61,667 nucleotides of DNA from CAZEGV01 sp964511645 (GTDB lineage Bacteria > Bacteroidota > Bacteroidia > Cytophagales > JAAEPT01), in the NCBI GenBank assembly GCA_964511645.1, contig CAZEGV010000007.1, forward strand, positions 1-61,667. Reading direction: 5' to 3'. The notes beneath the pieces are model-generated. The model was not told where the DNA came from, did not search any database, and saw nothing but the letters and a program-made list of their open reading frames with translations. The translations under genes and the position numbers were made by a program. Positions 42,941-52,218 of the stretch are shown in pieces. Within the stretch, counting starts at the first letter, position 1. Every line of letters starts with the position of its first letter.

Positions 42941-44043
42941 TCTAATCTTATTTTATATTTTTTGATACTCACAGCAATGAAAAACACGGTCATTCCTACT
43001 AAAACTAAAGTTTCTTTCCATAATAAGGCTAAACCTACACCTTTGAGCATTATTCCTTTGACGATGATGATAAACCATTTGGCAGGTATCACATTACTAA
43101 TCACTTGTAAAGGCAAAGGCATACTGGCAATTGGGAAAATAAATCCTGAAAGTAAAATAACGGGCAACATCAATCCCATCAGCGAAATCATCATGGCTGT
43201 TTGCTGGGTTTGGGATACGGTCGAAATCAAAATTCCTAAAGAAAGAGCATTGACAATAAATAAAACGCTTTCAAAAGCGAGTAGAAACACGCTCCCTGAA
43301 ATAGGCATTTTGAAAACAAAAACTCCGAGTAATACAATAACTAAGGCATTGATTACGGAAAGGAAAATATACGGAAACACCTTGCCTATAATCACTTGAA
43401 ATGGTTTTATGGGCGATACCAAAAGTATTTCCATTGTTCCTAATTCTTTTTCTTTGGTGATAGATATTGAGGTCATCATTGCCGAAACGAGCATCAAAAT
43501 CACGGTCATTACTCCTGGAACAAACATAAACACACTTTTGAGTTCGGGGTTGTAAACCATTCTTGTTTTAGGAATTATTTGGTAAGGAATAGTTACATTT
43601 TTGTTCAATTCTTGTTGGTATTTTTGCAAAATTGCTGTTGTAAAATTAGCTATTGTGTTGGCTGTATTTGGGTCGGTGGCATCTGTTATAATCTGGACGG
43701 TTGCCTTTTTTTCTTTGACTAAATGTTTGCTAAAATTCTTTTCAAAAACTAATACTGCTTTGATTTTTCCTTTTTTGAACACGCTTTCTATTTCTGCTTC
43801 GTTGGTGATGGTTTGCTTGTTACTAAAATATTTTGATGCTGAAATTTTATTGATAATCTCGGTAGTTGTAGCGTCTTTTGATTTGTCAAAAATGGCAATA
43901 TCAACGTTATTTATTTCGTTGGTAATGGCAAATCCAAAAAGCATAATCTGAGCGATGGGCATACCAAATAAGATAAACAGCGAACGTGTATCTCTGAATA
44001 TATGGTAAAATTCTTTTTTTATAAATCCTATAAAACGTTTCAT
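42937..44043 (-). CDS. ABC-2 exporter permease (YbhS-like)
   Basis: 368 aa with the same plan as its neighbour: one helix, periplasmic domain, five helices. KEKELGTMEILLVSPIKPFQVIIGKVFPYI is the coupling segment. Probably forms a heterodimer with the 373-aa permease. It overlaps the ATPase gene by four bases, so expression is coupled. Confidence 0.9.
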   Translation of the reverse strand: MKRFIGFIKKEFYHIFRDTRSLFILFGMPIAQIMLFGFAITNEINNVDIAIFDKSKDATTTEIINKISASKYFSNKQTITNEAEIESVFKKGKIKAVLVFEKNFSKHLVKEKKATVQIITDATDPNTANTIANFTTAILQKYQQELNKNVTIPYQIIPKTRMVYNPELKSVFMFVPGVMTVILMLVSAMMTSISITKEKELGTMEILLVSPIKPFQVIIGKVFPYIFLSVINALVIVLLGVFVFKMPISGSVFLLAFESVLFIVNALSLGILISTVSQTQQTAMMISLMGLMLPVILLSGFIFPIASMPLPLQVISNVIPAKWFIIIVKGIMLKGVGLALLWKETLVLVGMTVFFIAVSIKKYKIRLE

Positions 44044-44768
44044 CCTCTTGCTAATTTTAAAAATACATCGTTCATACTGTCCACTTCAAATTGCTCTTTG
44101 AGTTTTTTTGGTGTGTCCAAGGCTTCAATTACGCCATTTACCATAATCGAAACACGGTCGCAATATTCGGCTTCGTCCATGTAGTGCGTGGTTACAAATA
44201 TGGTTGTTCCTTTGTCTGCCGTTTCATAAATCATTTCCCAAAATTGTCTTCTTGTTATCGGATCAACCCCTCCTGTTGGCTCGTCCAAAAAGATAATTTT
44301 TGGTTCATGAAGCATTGATACTGAGAATGATATTTTTTGTTTCCAACCCAAAGGCAATGACCCAACCAACTGATTGGCTACTTCTTGCAGTTTTAGGTTT
44401 TCTATCATTTGTCTTGTTTTTTCTTTTATTTGAGCACGAGAAAGTCCGTAAATACCTCCAAAAAAAGTGATGTTTTCTTTTACTGTTAGGTCATCGTAAA
44501 GAGCAAATTTTTGGCTCATATAACCAATGTTTTTTTTGATGTCTTCGGCATGGGTAAACACGTCAAATCCTGCCACATTTGCCTCGCCAGATGTGGGGTT
44601 TGAAATCCCGATTAGCATTTTCATTGCCGTGGTTTTCCCCGCTCCATTTGCTCCCAAAAAGCCAAATATTTCTCCTTTTTTGACTTCAAATGTAATGGCA
44701 TTTACTGCCTTAAAATCACCAAATTGTTTGGTCAATTCTTTTACTTCTATGACGTTTTCTTGTTCCAT
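44040..44768 (-). CDS. ABC exporter ATPase with degenerate signature
   Basis: 242 aa. Walker A GANGAGKT at 39-46, Q-loop YMSQKFALYDDLTV, Walker B KIIFLDEPTGGVDP. The usual LSGGQ signature is replaced by SLPLGWKQKISFS, so one ATP site made with the partner ATPase may be impaired. In E. coli YbhF both ATPases are on one chain; here they are two genes whose ends share one base. Confidence 0.9.
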   Translation of the reverse strand: MEQENVIEVKELTKQFGDFKAVNAITFEVKKGEIFGFLGANGAGKTTAMKMLIGISNPTSGEANVAGFDVFTHAEDIKKNIGYMSQKFALYDDLTVKENITFFGGIYGLSRAQIKEKTRQMIENLKLQEVANQLVGSLPLGWKQKISFSVSMLHEPKIIFLDEPTGGVDPITRRQFWEMIYETADKGTTIFVTTHYMDEAEYCDRVSIMVNGVIEALDTPKKLKEQFEVDSMNDVFLKLARG

Positions 44769-45670
44769 TACCTTGCTAATTCCATAAAAACATCTTCAAT
44801 TGTAGGTTGTGTGATTTCTACAGCTACATTTTTTAATCCTTTGCCTTCTAAATATTTTTTCAATTCATCAGGTTTAAAACCTTTTCGTTTGTCGGCATAA
44901 TGCACAAACTCACCAAAAGGAAAAGCACTGTATTGGTACTCATAATTTTTTAGACTTTCAATCAAATTGTACATACTATCGGCACTGACATCGTAAAGCT
45001 TTTTTGGGAAATGTTTGACGATTTCTTGTGGGCTATCAATCTGTAAGATTTCGCCGTCTTGTATCAAAGCTATTCGGTCACACAAAGCAGCTTCGTCCAT
45101 ATAGGGCGTAGATACTAATATAGTAATGCCTTTTTTCTGTAATCGCTTGAGCATCACCCAAAATTCTTGACGAGAAACAGGATCTACTCCTGTGGTTGGT
45201 TCGTCTAAAAACAACACCTTGGGTTTGTGAATTAAGGCACAACTCAATGCTAATTTTTGCTTCATTCCACCCGACAAATCTCCTGCTCTACGCTTTTTGA
45301 AAGGTTCTATTTGTACATAAATATCTTTTATCAAATCATAGTTTGCTTCTATGGTTGTACCAAAAATAGTGGCGAAGAAATTCAAATTTTCTTCGACCGT
45401 CAAATCTTGGTATAGGGAAAATTTCCCTGGCATATAACCGACATGATTTCTGATGTCCTTGTATTGCTCTACAACATCATATTGAGCCACAGTTGCTTCT
45501 CCTTCGTTGGCAAACAAAAGTGTAGTTAATATTCTAAAAAGCGTAGTTTTTCCCGCTCCATCGGGTCCGATAAGACCAAATAACTCACCTTCTTTTACTT
45601 GAAAAGAAACGTCTTTTAATGCTTGTACTTCACCAAAAGATTTGCTGATATGATTGACAGATATTCCCAC
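44768..45670 (-). CDS. ABC exporter ATPase (canonical partner)
   Basis: 300 aa. Walker A GPDGAGKT near residue 36, canonical LSGGMKQKLALS signature and Walker B KVLFLDEPTTGVDP, H-loop replaced by STPYMDEA. A C-terminal extension of about 80 residues (FKPDELKKYLEGKGLKNVAVEITQPTIEDVFMELAR) is common in drug exporters. Works with the degenerate ATPase as a heterodimer. Confidence 0.92.
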   Translation of the reverse strand: MGISVNHISKSFGEVQALKDVSFQVKEGELFGLIGPDGAGKTTLFRILTTLLFANEGEATVAQYDVVEQYKDIRNHVGYMPGKFSLYQDLTVEENLNFFATIFGTTIEANYDLIKDIYVQIEPFKKRRAGDLSGGMKQKLALSCALIHKPKVLFLDEPTTGVDPVSRQEFWVMLKRLQKKGITILVSTPYMDEAALCDRIALIQDGEILQIDSPQEIVKHFPKKLYDVSADSMYNLIESLKNYEYQYSAFPFGEFVHYADKRKGFKPDELKKYLEGKGLKNVAVEITQPTIEDVFMELAR

Positions 45671-45673
45671 GTT

Positions 45674-46150
45674 TTATTTGAAATAAGTGTGATAAGCATC
45701 TAAATTTTCTTTGATGCTTTTTGTTGTTTTCAATCCTTCTTCTATGCTATTTACTTTTTTCAGGTAGGCTATTTTCTCAATCAAAGGATGTAAGAAATGA
45801 TGTAAATTGTCGTGAGAAGCCCCTTTCATACTACAAGCATCAATTAGTTTATTTTGCTCATTTACCAAGCTTTGAGCTAGTTTTTTATAGTCTTCGGGTG
45901 TTTTTTCTGTTCGTTGATTAATTAATGTTTGCATGGCGACAACTCCCGTTGTGGTTTCAGGATTGGCTTGCCATTTCGAACCATTATCTAATTCTATTTT
46001 ACTTATCCAATCATTGTTTAGCACGTCTTTTTTTTCATGATGCGTTTCAGTGTGTTCGTTTTGTTCGTGTGCTTCGTGGCTGTTGTTTTCTTGTTCACAG
46101 CTCACCAAACCTACCATTAATACGGATATTATTATTGCTATTTTTTTCAT
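45674..46150 (-). CDS. His-rich lipoprotein of the efflux operon
   Basis: 158 aa. Lipoprotein signal MKKIAIIISVLMVGLVSC (Cys18). It is followed by a His/Glu-rich stretch (SHEAHEQNEHTETHHEKK), possibly metal-binding, and a helical domain with ACSMKGASHDNLHHFLHPLIEKI. No family name recalled. It lies three to four bases from its neighbours, so it is part of the exporter operon; it may buffer metal or substrate in the periplasm. Confidence 0.75.
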   Translation of the reverse strand: MKKIAIIISVLMVGLVSCEQENNSHEAHEQNEHTETHHEKKDVLNNDWISKIELDNGSKWQANPETTTGVVAMQTLINQRTEKTPEDYKKLAQSLVNEQNKLIDACSMKGASHDNLHHFLHPLIEKIAYLKKVNSIEEGLKTTKSIKENLDAYHTYFK

Positions 46151-46154
46151 GTTT

Positions 46155-47066
46155 TTATTTTTTTGTTGCTGGTTTCCCTAAGTTAATCCACATTTCTGCT
46201 GGCATACCTATTTTCAAGCTACCCTCATTTTTCACTTCTATTTTCACAGCATAAACCAAGTTTACACGTTCTTCTTTTGTTTGAATAATTTTTGGTGTGA
46301 ACTCTGCCGAAGAGGCTATCCAAGTAATTGTTCCTTGATGCGTATTCATTCCCTCTACTGCATCAACTTTCACATTTACTTTTTGTCCAATTTTGATACT
46401 TGTCAATTGTTTTTCACTTACATAAACACGTAATTCCATCGTGCTCAAGTCAGCGATTTTATACAAAGGTTTACCAAAATTTACAATTTCAAAAGGCTCC
46501 GCATATTTCACCAAAACAGTTCCATCAACAGGGTTTTTGATGCTACTTTTTTTGATTTGGTCGTCCAATTGTTTCACTTGAGAAGCAATACTTTTCAACT
46601 CATTAAGTACCGTTGCATTTTGTGTTTTTACGCTACTTATTTTTTGAGTAAGTACATCTATCTGACCGTTTACATTGTCCAAACGTTGCTGAGTAGATGC
46701 TCCTTCTTTTAGTAAATTTTTAATTCTTGTTCTGTTAGTATAAGCCGTTTTCAACTGTGCTTTTAAGACACTAATTTGAGATAATACACCTTTTGATTTG
46801 GCTTTAATTACATTTTTGGTAGCCTGTAATTGCTCTTTTTTAAGGCTTAATTGGGTAGTATCTACAACACCTATCAACTCTCCTTTTTTAAGCATTTGTC
46901 CATCTTCGACCCTAAACAATAGTAATTTCCCATTACTTTCGGCAGATACGGTGGTTTCAGTTGCCTCAAAATTTCCGTAGCCATCTGCTTTGGTATCGTC
47001 TTTTTTGCATGAGCTAAATGCAAATGAAAAAACTGCTAATCCGATAATTATTTTATTGATTTTCAT
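46155..47066 (-). CDS. HlyD-type membrane fusion lipoprotein (YbhG-like)
   Basis: 303 aa. Lipoprotein signal ending AFSSC. Lipoyl halves ETTVSAESNGKLLLFRVEDGQMLKKGELIGVVD and NPVDGTVLVKYAEPFEIVNFGKPLYKIAD flank an alpha-helical hairpin of about 110 residues. A beta-barrel domain with LRVYVSEKQLTSIKIGQKVNVKVDAV follows. It bridges the ABC exporter to TolC. Confidence 0.93.
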   Translation of the reverse strand: MKINKIIIGLAVFSFAFSSCKKDDTKADGYGNFEATETTVSAESNGKLLLFRVEDGQMLKKGELIGVVDTTQLSLKKEQLQATKNVIKAKSKGVLSQISVLKAQLKTAYTNRTRIKNLLKEGASTQQRLDNVNGQIDVLTQKISSVKTQNATVLNELKSIASQVKQLDDQIKKSSIKNPVDGTVLVKYAEPFEIVNFGKPLYKIADLSTMELRVYVSEKQLTSIKIGQKVNVKVDAVEGMNTHQGTITWIASSAEFTPKIIQTKEERVNLVYAVKIEVKNEGSLKIGMPAEMWINLGKPATKK

Positions 47067-47073
47067 GTCTGTA

Positions 47074-48330
47074 TTAGTTTCCTTGAGTGATTTTATAATT
47101 TGCTTTTGCCAATAACAATTGTATTTGATGGGTATTCAAATTGTTTTCCGCTTCAAATAAATTGGTCAATTCGGTGATGTACGATGATGATGTAATAACT
47201 CCGTTTTTCAATTGTGAATTTGCTGATTTCACTATCTTTTTTCTTAGTTCAATAATTGTTTTATCTGACGAAATAAGAGCTCCTATTTTATCAATTTCTG
47301 CTTGTTGTTGGGTCAATTCAATATTGGTATTGAACTTAAACACCTCTTCTTGGTTGGCAATAATTTCTTTATTTAGCAACAAAGCTTGACGTTGTGTTTT
47401 GGATTTGTTCCAATCAAAAACATTCCATTTTAATTTTAAACCTACCATATAGTACGGTTGAAATGTGTTATCTAACATATTCAAACCTGGATTGCCATAA
47501 CCTCCCATTCCAAAACCAAAAAGTTTCGGCATATTTTTCTTTTCCATCACTTTGTGTGTCAAATCAATTTGTTGTTTTTTTAATTGAAACAATTCTAACT
47601 CTGGTCGGTTCAAAGTTGTTGAGGTATCTGTTGCCAATTCAGGGTTTTTAAAATTGTCGGTTGTAGAAATTTGTTCGCCCACCAACTGAGATAATGAAGA
47701 AATCAAACTTGCTTTATTCAAATTTAAGCTACTTATATTTTGATCTATTTTCAGCATTTCTGCCTCCAACACATCATCTGAAGATGCTAATAAAACGCCG
47801 TATTTGATACCTGCTTTCACTTCTTTTAATCGGGCTTGTAGTTTTTCTTTATTAGCCAACAGCAAACCTTCTTTTTCTTGTAATAACAAAACTGAAAAAT
47901 ACAATTGGTTGATTTTTTTCTTTAATTGAAACAAAGAAACTTCCAATTCTTTTTGTTGTGTTTTAAGTTCATGTCTTTTTGCATCTAAAGACAAATCAAT
48001 CACTCCTCCTCCATAAATCAACTGATTGACCGTCAAATTGGCTCTGTACTGGTCTTTGTTGGGGCTTGGAATAGACATATTAGGCAATTCCAAAGGCACA
48101 TGTGTTACATCTGATTGGTAGGTCGCTTGTGCAGAAAGATCAAACACAGGCAACTTTGATTTCTCAATGACAGCTGTTTCTAAGTCGTTTTTTTGACTAA
48201 GTAAATCGCCTTGTTTCGCCAACGGATAATTGGTATTGACCAATTCGTAACATTTTTCTAATGAAATTTCCGTTTGAGCAAAAGCTCCCAACGAAAGAGC
48301 GAGAAAGAGTACAGTTATTTTATTTTTCAT
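47074..48330 (-). CDS. TolC family outer-membrane efflux protein
   Basis: 418 aa with signal peptide (ALSLGAFAQ). ISLEKCYELVNTNYPLAKQGDLL and the duplicated helical hairpins are typical OEP repeats. YYMVGLKLKWNVFDWNKSKTQRQALLLNKEI is the conserved second-half motif. It is the outer-membrane channel of the exporter and the first gene of this operon. A predicted TetR operator lies 11 bases before its start. Confidence 0.93.
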   Translation of the reverse strand: MKNKITVLFLALSLGAFAQTEISLEKCYELVNTNYPLAKQGDLLSQKNDLETAVIEKSKLPVFDLSAQATYQSDVTHVPLELPNMSIPSPNKDQYRANLTVNQLIYGGGVIDLSLDAKRHELKTQQKELEVSLFQLKKKINQLYFSVLLLQEKEGLLLANKEKLQARLKEVKAGIKYGVLLASSDDVLEAEMLKIDQNISSLNLNKASLISSLSQLVGEQISTTDNFKNPELATDTSTTLNRPELELFQLKKQQIDLTHKVMEKKNMPKLFGFGMGGYGNPGLNMLDNTFQPYYMVGLKLKWNVFDWNKSKTQRQALLLNKEIIANQEEVFKFNTNIELTQQQAEIDKIGALISSDKTIIELRKKIVKSANSQLKNGVITSSSYITELTNLFEAENNLNTHQIQLLLAKANYKITQGN

Positions 48331-48340
48331 TGTTGTAGTA

Positions 48341-48356
48341 GTTAATATTAACTAAC
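48341..48356. promoter_or_regulatory. Predicted TetR operator O1 (tolC operon)
   Basis: GTTAATATTAACTAAC: GTTARTN4RCTAAC with one mismatch class shared with O3. Confidence 0.65.
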
Positions 48357-48383
48357 ATTAGACCCAAAATATTTTTTACTTTT

Positions 48384-48674
48384 TTATTTAATCAAAATTA
48401 ATTTGGCATTTGTTATCGCCTCCACGGCATGAATTTCTTCTGCCTTAAAAGCATACATATCATGTACATTAAGCAAATGATTTTCTCCATTTATTTTGAA
48501 GATAATTTCACCTTCCAAAACAAGAATACTAGCATCTGTATTTGATTTGTGTGCTGTTAATTCTTTTCCCTTTTCGATAGCAATCAATATAACATTCCCT
48601 GTATCGTTACTGACTAATTTGTTGGTTTTAATTCCTTCAAAAGGAAGGATGCTGAGTATATTATCTGTTTTCAT
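48384..48674 (-). CDS. Small cupin-domain protein
   Basis: 96 aa single cupin barrel: VILIAIEKGKELTAHKSNTDASILVLEGEIIFKINGENHLLNVHDMYAFKAEEIHAVEAI, with His at the usual metal positions. It could be a stress sensor or binding protein. It lies downstream of the ferritin-like gene, 52 bases apart, and upstream of the tolC promoter. Confidence 0.85.
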   Translation of the reverse strand: MKTDNILSILPFEGIKTNKLVSNDTGNVILIAIEKGKELTAHKSNTDASILVLEGEIIFKINGENHLLNVHDMYAFKAEEIHAVEAITNAKLILIK

Positions 48675-48726
48675 GATTTTTCTTTTTTTAACATGTTATT
48701 TATGTAAAAACAACATGGCGTATGTT

Positions 48727-49326
48727 TTATTTTCCACATTTTTGACTACCTCCTGCCAAAATTGAATTCAAATATTCTTGTGTAATATATTGAGGTATAT
48801 ATGTTGCTGAATTGGCTACAATTTGTGTATTAAAACTCTGAATATGGTTTTTCGAACCACATTTTAGTTTTTCGTATAAATTCTCTAAATCTGAAATTGA
48901 GGTACGACCTTCGTTTTTTTCAATGTCGTAAATATCCAAATCCTCAATTGTAGCACCTACTTTCAACGCATCTATTAATGATTTGTCCACTTCTGCCGTC
49001 AAATCATTATACAACTGTTGTAACATAGTATTTGTAAATACCCCTCTATCTGCCGAAGCAGGGTCTGGAAGACTATAAGTATTCAATAAATCTAAAACTT
49101 TGTCCATATGTTTTTGTTCAGATTTAGAAATATTCACAAATATATCTTCTGCATATTTATCATAAGCATACAAATAAACATCTCTTGCTAATTTTTCTTC
49201 TTCTCTCAAATAAATTAAATCTGCTTTTTCTTGTTCTGTTAATTCAGCAACAACAATATCTTCTTTGTGCTTACAACTCGTGAATAAAGTCAAAAGTGCA
49301 ACCACTATTAATGTTAAATTTCTCAT
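48727..49326 (-). CDS. DUF2202 ferritin-like lipoprotein
   Basis: 199 aa. Lipoprotein-like N-terminus (LTLFTSC). The DUF2202 motifs are clear: LREEEKLARDVYLYAYDKYAEDIFVNISKSEQKHMDKVLDLL with the E...ExxH di-iron pattern, and TEVDKSLIDALKVGATIEDLDIYDIEKN with a second set. Ferritin-like di-iron protein in the periplasm, exact role unknown. It follows the TetR gene by six bases, so it is under the same control. Confidence 0.88.
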   Translation of the reverse strand: MRNLTLIVVALLTLFTSCKHKEDIVVAELTEQEKADLIYLREEEKLARDVYLYAYDKYAEDIFVNISKSEQKHMDKVLDLLNTYSLPDPASADRGVFTNTMLQQLYNDLTAEVDKSLIDALKVGATIEDLDIYDIEKNEGRTSISDLENLYEKLKCGSKNHIQSFNTQIVANSATYIPQYITQEYLNSILAGGSQKCGK

Positions 49327-49332
49327 AACTCT

Positions 49333-49920
49333 TTATTTTTCTTTTTTAATTAATAATTCTATCGTGTGCCAAAGTTTTTCCCCTTCTTCTATCAAATCAA
49401 ATTCGAAATTAGACAATCTCCACCTTAGAATGGTAATACGCATACTTCCCATAATCGTTGTTGTCAATTGCTCTGCTGAAATATCATTTCTAATTACTCC
49501 TTGTTGCTGACCTTTTTCTACAATTTTAGCCACTGTTTTTGCTTTTTGCTTCATTATCATTGCTACAGCTTTTGATAATACGCTATCATACTGAAAGCTT
49601 GTTTCAGCAAAAATCACCATAATCACTGCTGGGTTTTTAGAAAAGTGATTAAATTGAAAGTCTATCATCGCTTTTATTTGCTCCAAACCTGTAAGTTCAG
49701 AAGAAATAATATCAGACAATCCCCTTCCTAATCTTTCTTTAAAAAAAACTAATACTGACTTGAGTATCTCTGTTTTTCCTTTGAAATGACGGTAAAGAGC
49801 TGGTTCTGAAAAATCCATCTCTGCCGCTAAATGTTTGGTTGTTAAGTTTTGAATTCCCTTTTCTCCAATCAGTTTAGTAGCCGCTTCTACAATCTCTATT
49901 TGTCTTTTAGACAGTTCCAT
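49333..49920 (-). CDS. TetR family transcriptional regulator
   Basis: 195 aa. The N-terminal helix-turn-helix is IVEAATKLIGEKGIQNLTTKHLAAEMDFSEPALYRHFKGKTEILKSVL. The C-terminal ligand domain is helical (MIDFQFNHFSKNPAVIMVIFAE). It resembles CecR/YbiH, which controls ybhGFSR in E. coli. A 24-bp perfect palindrome lies directly before its start, so autoregulation is likely. The same palindrome core precedes tolC, the 55765 operon and lpxR. Confidence 0.93.
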   Translation of the reverse strand: MELSKRQIEIVEAATKLIGEKGIQNLTTKHLAAEMDFSEPALYRHFKGKTEILKSVLVFFKERLGRGLSDIISSELTGLEQIKAMIDFQFNHFSKNPAVIMVIFAETSFQYDSVLSKAVAMIMKQKAKTVAKIVEKGQQQGVIRNDISAEQLTTTIMGSMRITILRWRLSNFEFDLIEEGEKLWHTIELLIKKEK

Positions 49921-49924
49921 AATG

Positions 49925-49948
49925 TTAAGTTAGTGAATACTAACTTAA
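49925..49948. promoter_or_regulatory. Predicted TetR operator O2 (autoregulatory, perfect 24-bp palindrome)
   Basis: Ten-base arms TTAAGTTAGT and ACTAACTTAA around GAAT; core at 49929-49944. A -7 box TATTTTTG lies at 49976-49983 on the minus strand, so the operator is in the leader. Confidence 0.8.
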
Positions 49949-50029
49949 CTAAAAAATAATTAAGCTAATATTTTACAAAAATAACGAAAAGCCCTTATAT
50001 TAACAAGATGATTTTCATACTTCAACGGG

Positions 50030-51289
50030 TTAAAAACTATACTTAATTCGTGTATAAATCATACTATTATCATGGTATTGACCAAACTGTCCTTTATCTC
50101 CAAGAAATAAATTTGTTCCTAATTCTACAGATAAACCATCCATAGGAAAATAATACCCCCTCAATCTCAGTAAAGCATCTTCATTATTAAGCCCAATATA
50201 ACTAAACAATTCTAGTCTTAATTTTTCACGCATCAACGTGCGGTTTACCATAATAGTCATTAAATTATCTAATTGTTCATCACTCATCGTTACTTCATGG
50301 TTAAGGATTGCTTTTTGAATAAATTGCCCACTTAATTTCCAGTTTCCCAATGTTCTATCCAATCCAACTACGTAATTTAGGTAATCTTTTTTAACCAAAG
50401 CATCTGTATCTTTTGGGTCTTTAGTTTGGAAATATTTACCGTTGTAATAAGCTCCTTCTCCTCGGACAACGTAATTACCAAGAGAGGTACTAATATTTGC
50501 ACCACCAATCCACAAACGATGATGTTCTGGCGTGATTGTTATTCCCGTAAGCCCTACACCTGGTGAAAATTGTTTTTTCACATGCAAACTGGCAACATCA
50601 TCCCAAGTATAGCCACCAATAAACTGTAAATCTACCGCTGATTTACTTATAGAGTAACGTACAAAAAGTTCACTATTTTCTACATTTAAAGGTACTTTTA
50701 CTTTCGTAGAATCAAAAGTAGGTGGCACAGGAAAATCAGATTGATTTCTCCATATAGAGCCTGTTTTGGGTAAAATAGCAGGTGTAAAACTAGGCATTAA
50801 AACTACTTCTACGTTATGATCCTCATTAGGGTAATATTTCATTTTCACAGCTGTTACCCCTTGTCTTATTTCGTTGAAATCCCAAAGCAAAAAATCAGTC
50901 AAATTGAGTGGTGAAACAATATCGGTAATGAAAACGCCATCAGCTTGCCCCCATACTATTTGTTGTTTCCCTATTCTCAAATCCACTTTTTTAGAGTAAA
51001 CATCCATATATAATTCCCTAAAATCAAAATAATCATCTTGAGATGAATAATGGTAATAAAAGGGATTGGCAAGAAAAGAGATATTTTTTCTTCTGTGTTT
51101 TAATGTCAAATCTAAGGTGTTTTGAAGTATACTCAAATCACCATTTTGAAACAATACACCTGTATAATTTCGAGCAAAACCATTTATTTCGAGCAACGGC
51201 TTTTTATTCGTCGTTTCTTGTGCTTTCAAACTAATTGCTGATAACAACAAAGCTGTTACACCAATTTTTATTTTATTGAATAATTTCAT
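50030..51289 (-). CDS. Outer-membrane beta-barrel protein, DUF1302-like
   Basis: 419 aa with signal peptide (TALLLSAISLKAQ). Many amphipathic strands; VDLRIGKQQIVWGQADGVFITDIVSPLNLTDFLLWDFNEIRQG is the family motif of DUF1302-like proteins. Ends in aromatic YTRIKYSF, a barrel end. DUF1302-like proteins commonly sit next to MMPL transporters and LolA-like proteins, as here. Role probably outer-membrane partner of the transporter. Confidence 0.82.
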   Translation of the reverse strand: MKLFNKIKIGVTALLLSAISLKAQETTNKKPLLEINGFARNYTGVLFQNGDLSILQNTLDLTLKHRRKNISFLANPFYYHYSSQDDYFDFRELYMDVYSKKVDLRIGKQQIVWGQADGVFITDIVSPLNLTDFLLWDFNEIRQGVTAVKMKYYPNEDHNVEVVLMPSFTPAILPKTGSIWRNQSDFPVPPTFDSTKVKVPLNVENSELFVRYSISKSAVDLQFIGGYTWDDVASLHVKKQFSPGVGLTGITITPEHHRLWIGGANISTSLGNYVVRGEGAYYNGKYFQTKDPKDTDALVKKDYLNYVVGLDRTLGNWKLSGQFIQKAILNHEVTMSDEQLDNLMTIMVNRTLMREKLRLELFSYIGLNNEDALLRLRGYYFPMDGLSVELGTNLFLGDKGQFGQYHDNSMIYTRIKYSF

Positions 51290-51386
51290 TTTATTTATTT
51301 TTCAAAAGTGAAAAGAAAAATCCCTGTATAAAATCCCCTTTCAGCAAATGCCAAAAGAGGATTTACAACACCAACTAAACTATCTT

Positions 51387-52157
51387 TTATAAACCTCTTT
51401 CCATTTCTCTTTGAGAAAATTTACTATCTGTAATGCCATTTTCTACTTTTACATTTGCTAGACTAATTACTGTTTGATGATTTTTTTGCACATTTTTCAT
51501 CACTTGCTTGATAATAATCCAATACCCTTTGATTTGTTTTACTTCTGTTACTGTCAAAATTTTCAACAATTCACCATCTTCATCATAAAACTCTACTTTC
51601 AAAGGCAATTCTTTTGATTTTGAAACCCAAACTTTACGTTTGCTGTATTGCTCTTCCTCTTTTGGCGTTGCTTCTACTACCCAAACAGCTTCACCGTTAT
51701 AAGTCTCATTTTTTATCAATTTATGTTCGTCTCTTTCGGGACTTCTTTTTTCCATATCTTCATATGTAAAATCTGATCCCATAAAATCGTTGTCTTTACT
51801 TGAACTTGATATTCTTTTTACCTTTTTTAAAGCCGGTAAATACAACCATTGATCATCATTTCTATCTGCTTCATCGTATGAATAATTCATAAACGAAGTA
51901 TTTTTCACATCTGCAGGTGCTGTGAAAAACATTATTTTTTTCTCGACTTCCCCTAAGTCAATAAAATATTGATGTAGGTTTCTTACTCGTTTATTTCCTT
52001 TTTTATTAATCAAGGTCATGGTCATATCACTCTCTCCATTTTTTGGCGATTTATGCTCATACACTTTGTAAGCAATTTGTTTTGCTGTTTGTGCGATTGC
52101 TACATTTGTACTCATCGCTAAAACAAATAATCCGATAATTATTTTTAACTTTTTCAT
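51387..52157 (-). CDS. LolA-like outer-membrane lipoprotein-sorting family protein
   Basis: 256 aa with a signal peptide (ending NVAIAQ). Motifs of the MMPL-linked LolA-like family include SDMTMTLINKKGNKRVRNLHQYF, QWLYLPALKKVKRISSSSKDNDFMGSDFTYEDM and KRKVWVSKSKELPLKVEFYDEDGELLK. Periplasmic; probably carries a lipid between the transporter and the outer membrane (inferred from the LolA fold). It is 61 bases downstream of the RND gene. Confidence 0.87.
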   Translation of the reverse strand: MKKLKIIIGLFVLAMSTNVAIAQTAKQIAYKVYEHKSPKNGESDMTMTLINKKGNKRVRNLHQYFIDLGEVEKKIMFFTAPADVKNTSFMNYSYDEADRNDDQWLYLPALKKVKRISSSSKDNDFMGSDFTYEDMEKRSPERDEHKLIKNETYNGEAVWVVEATPKEEEQYSKRKVWVSKSKELPLKVEFYDEDGELLKILTVTEVKQIKGYWIIIKQVMKNVQKNHQTVISLANVKVENGITDSKFSQREMERGL

Positions 52158-52218
52158 AATTGTACTGTTTTAAAATTCAACTTTTATTTTACTTTTTTAC
52201 AAGATTTTTTTTGACTTG

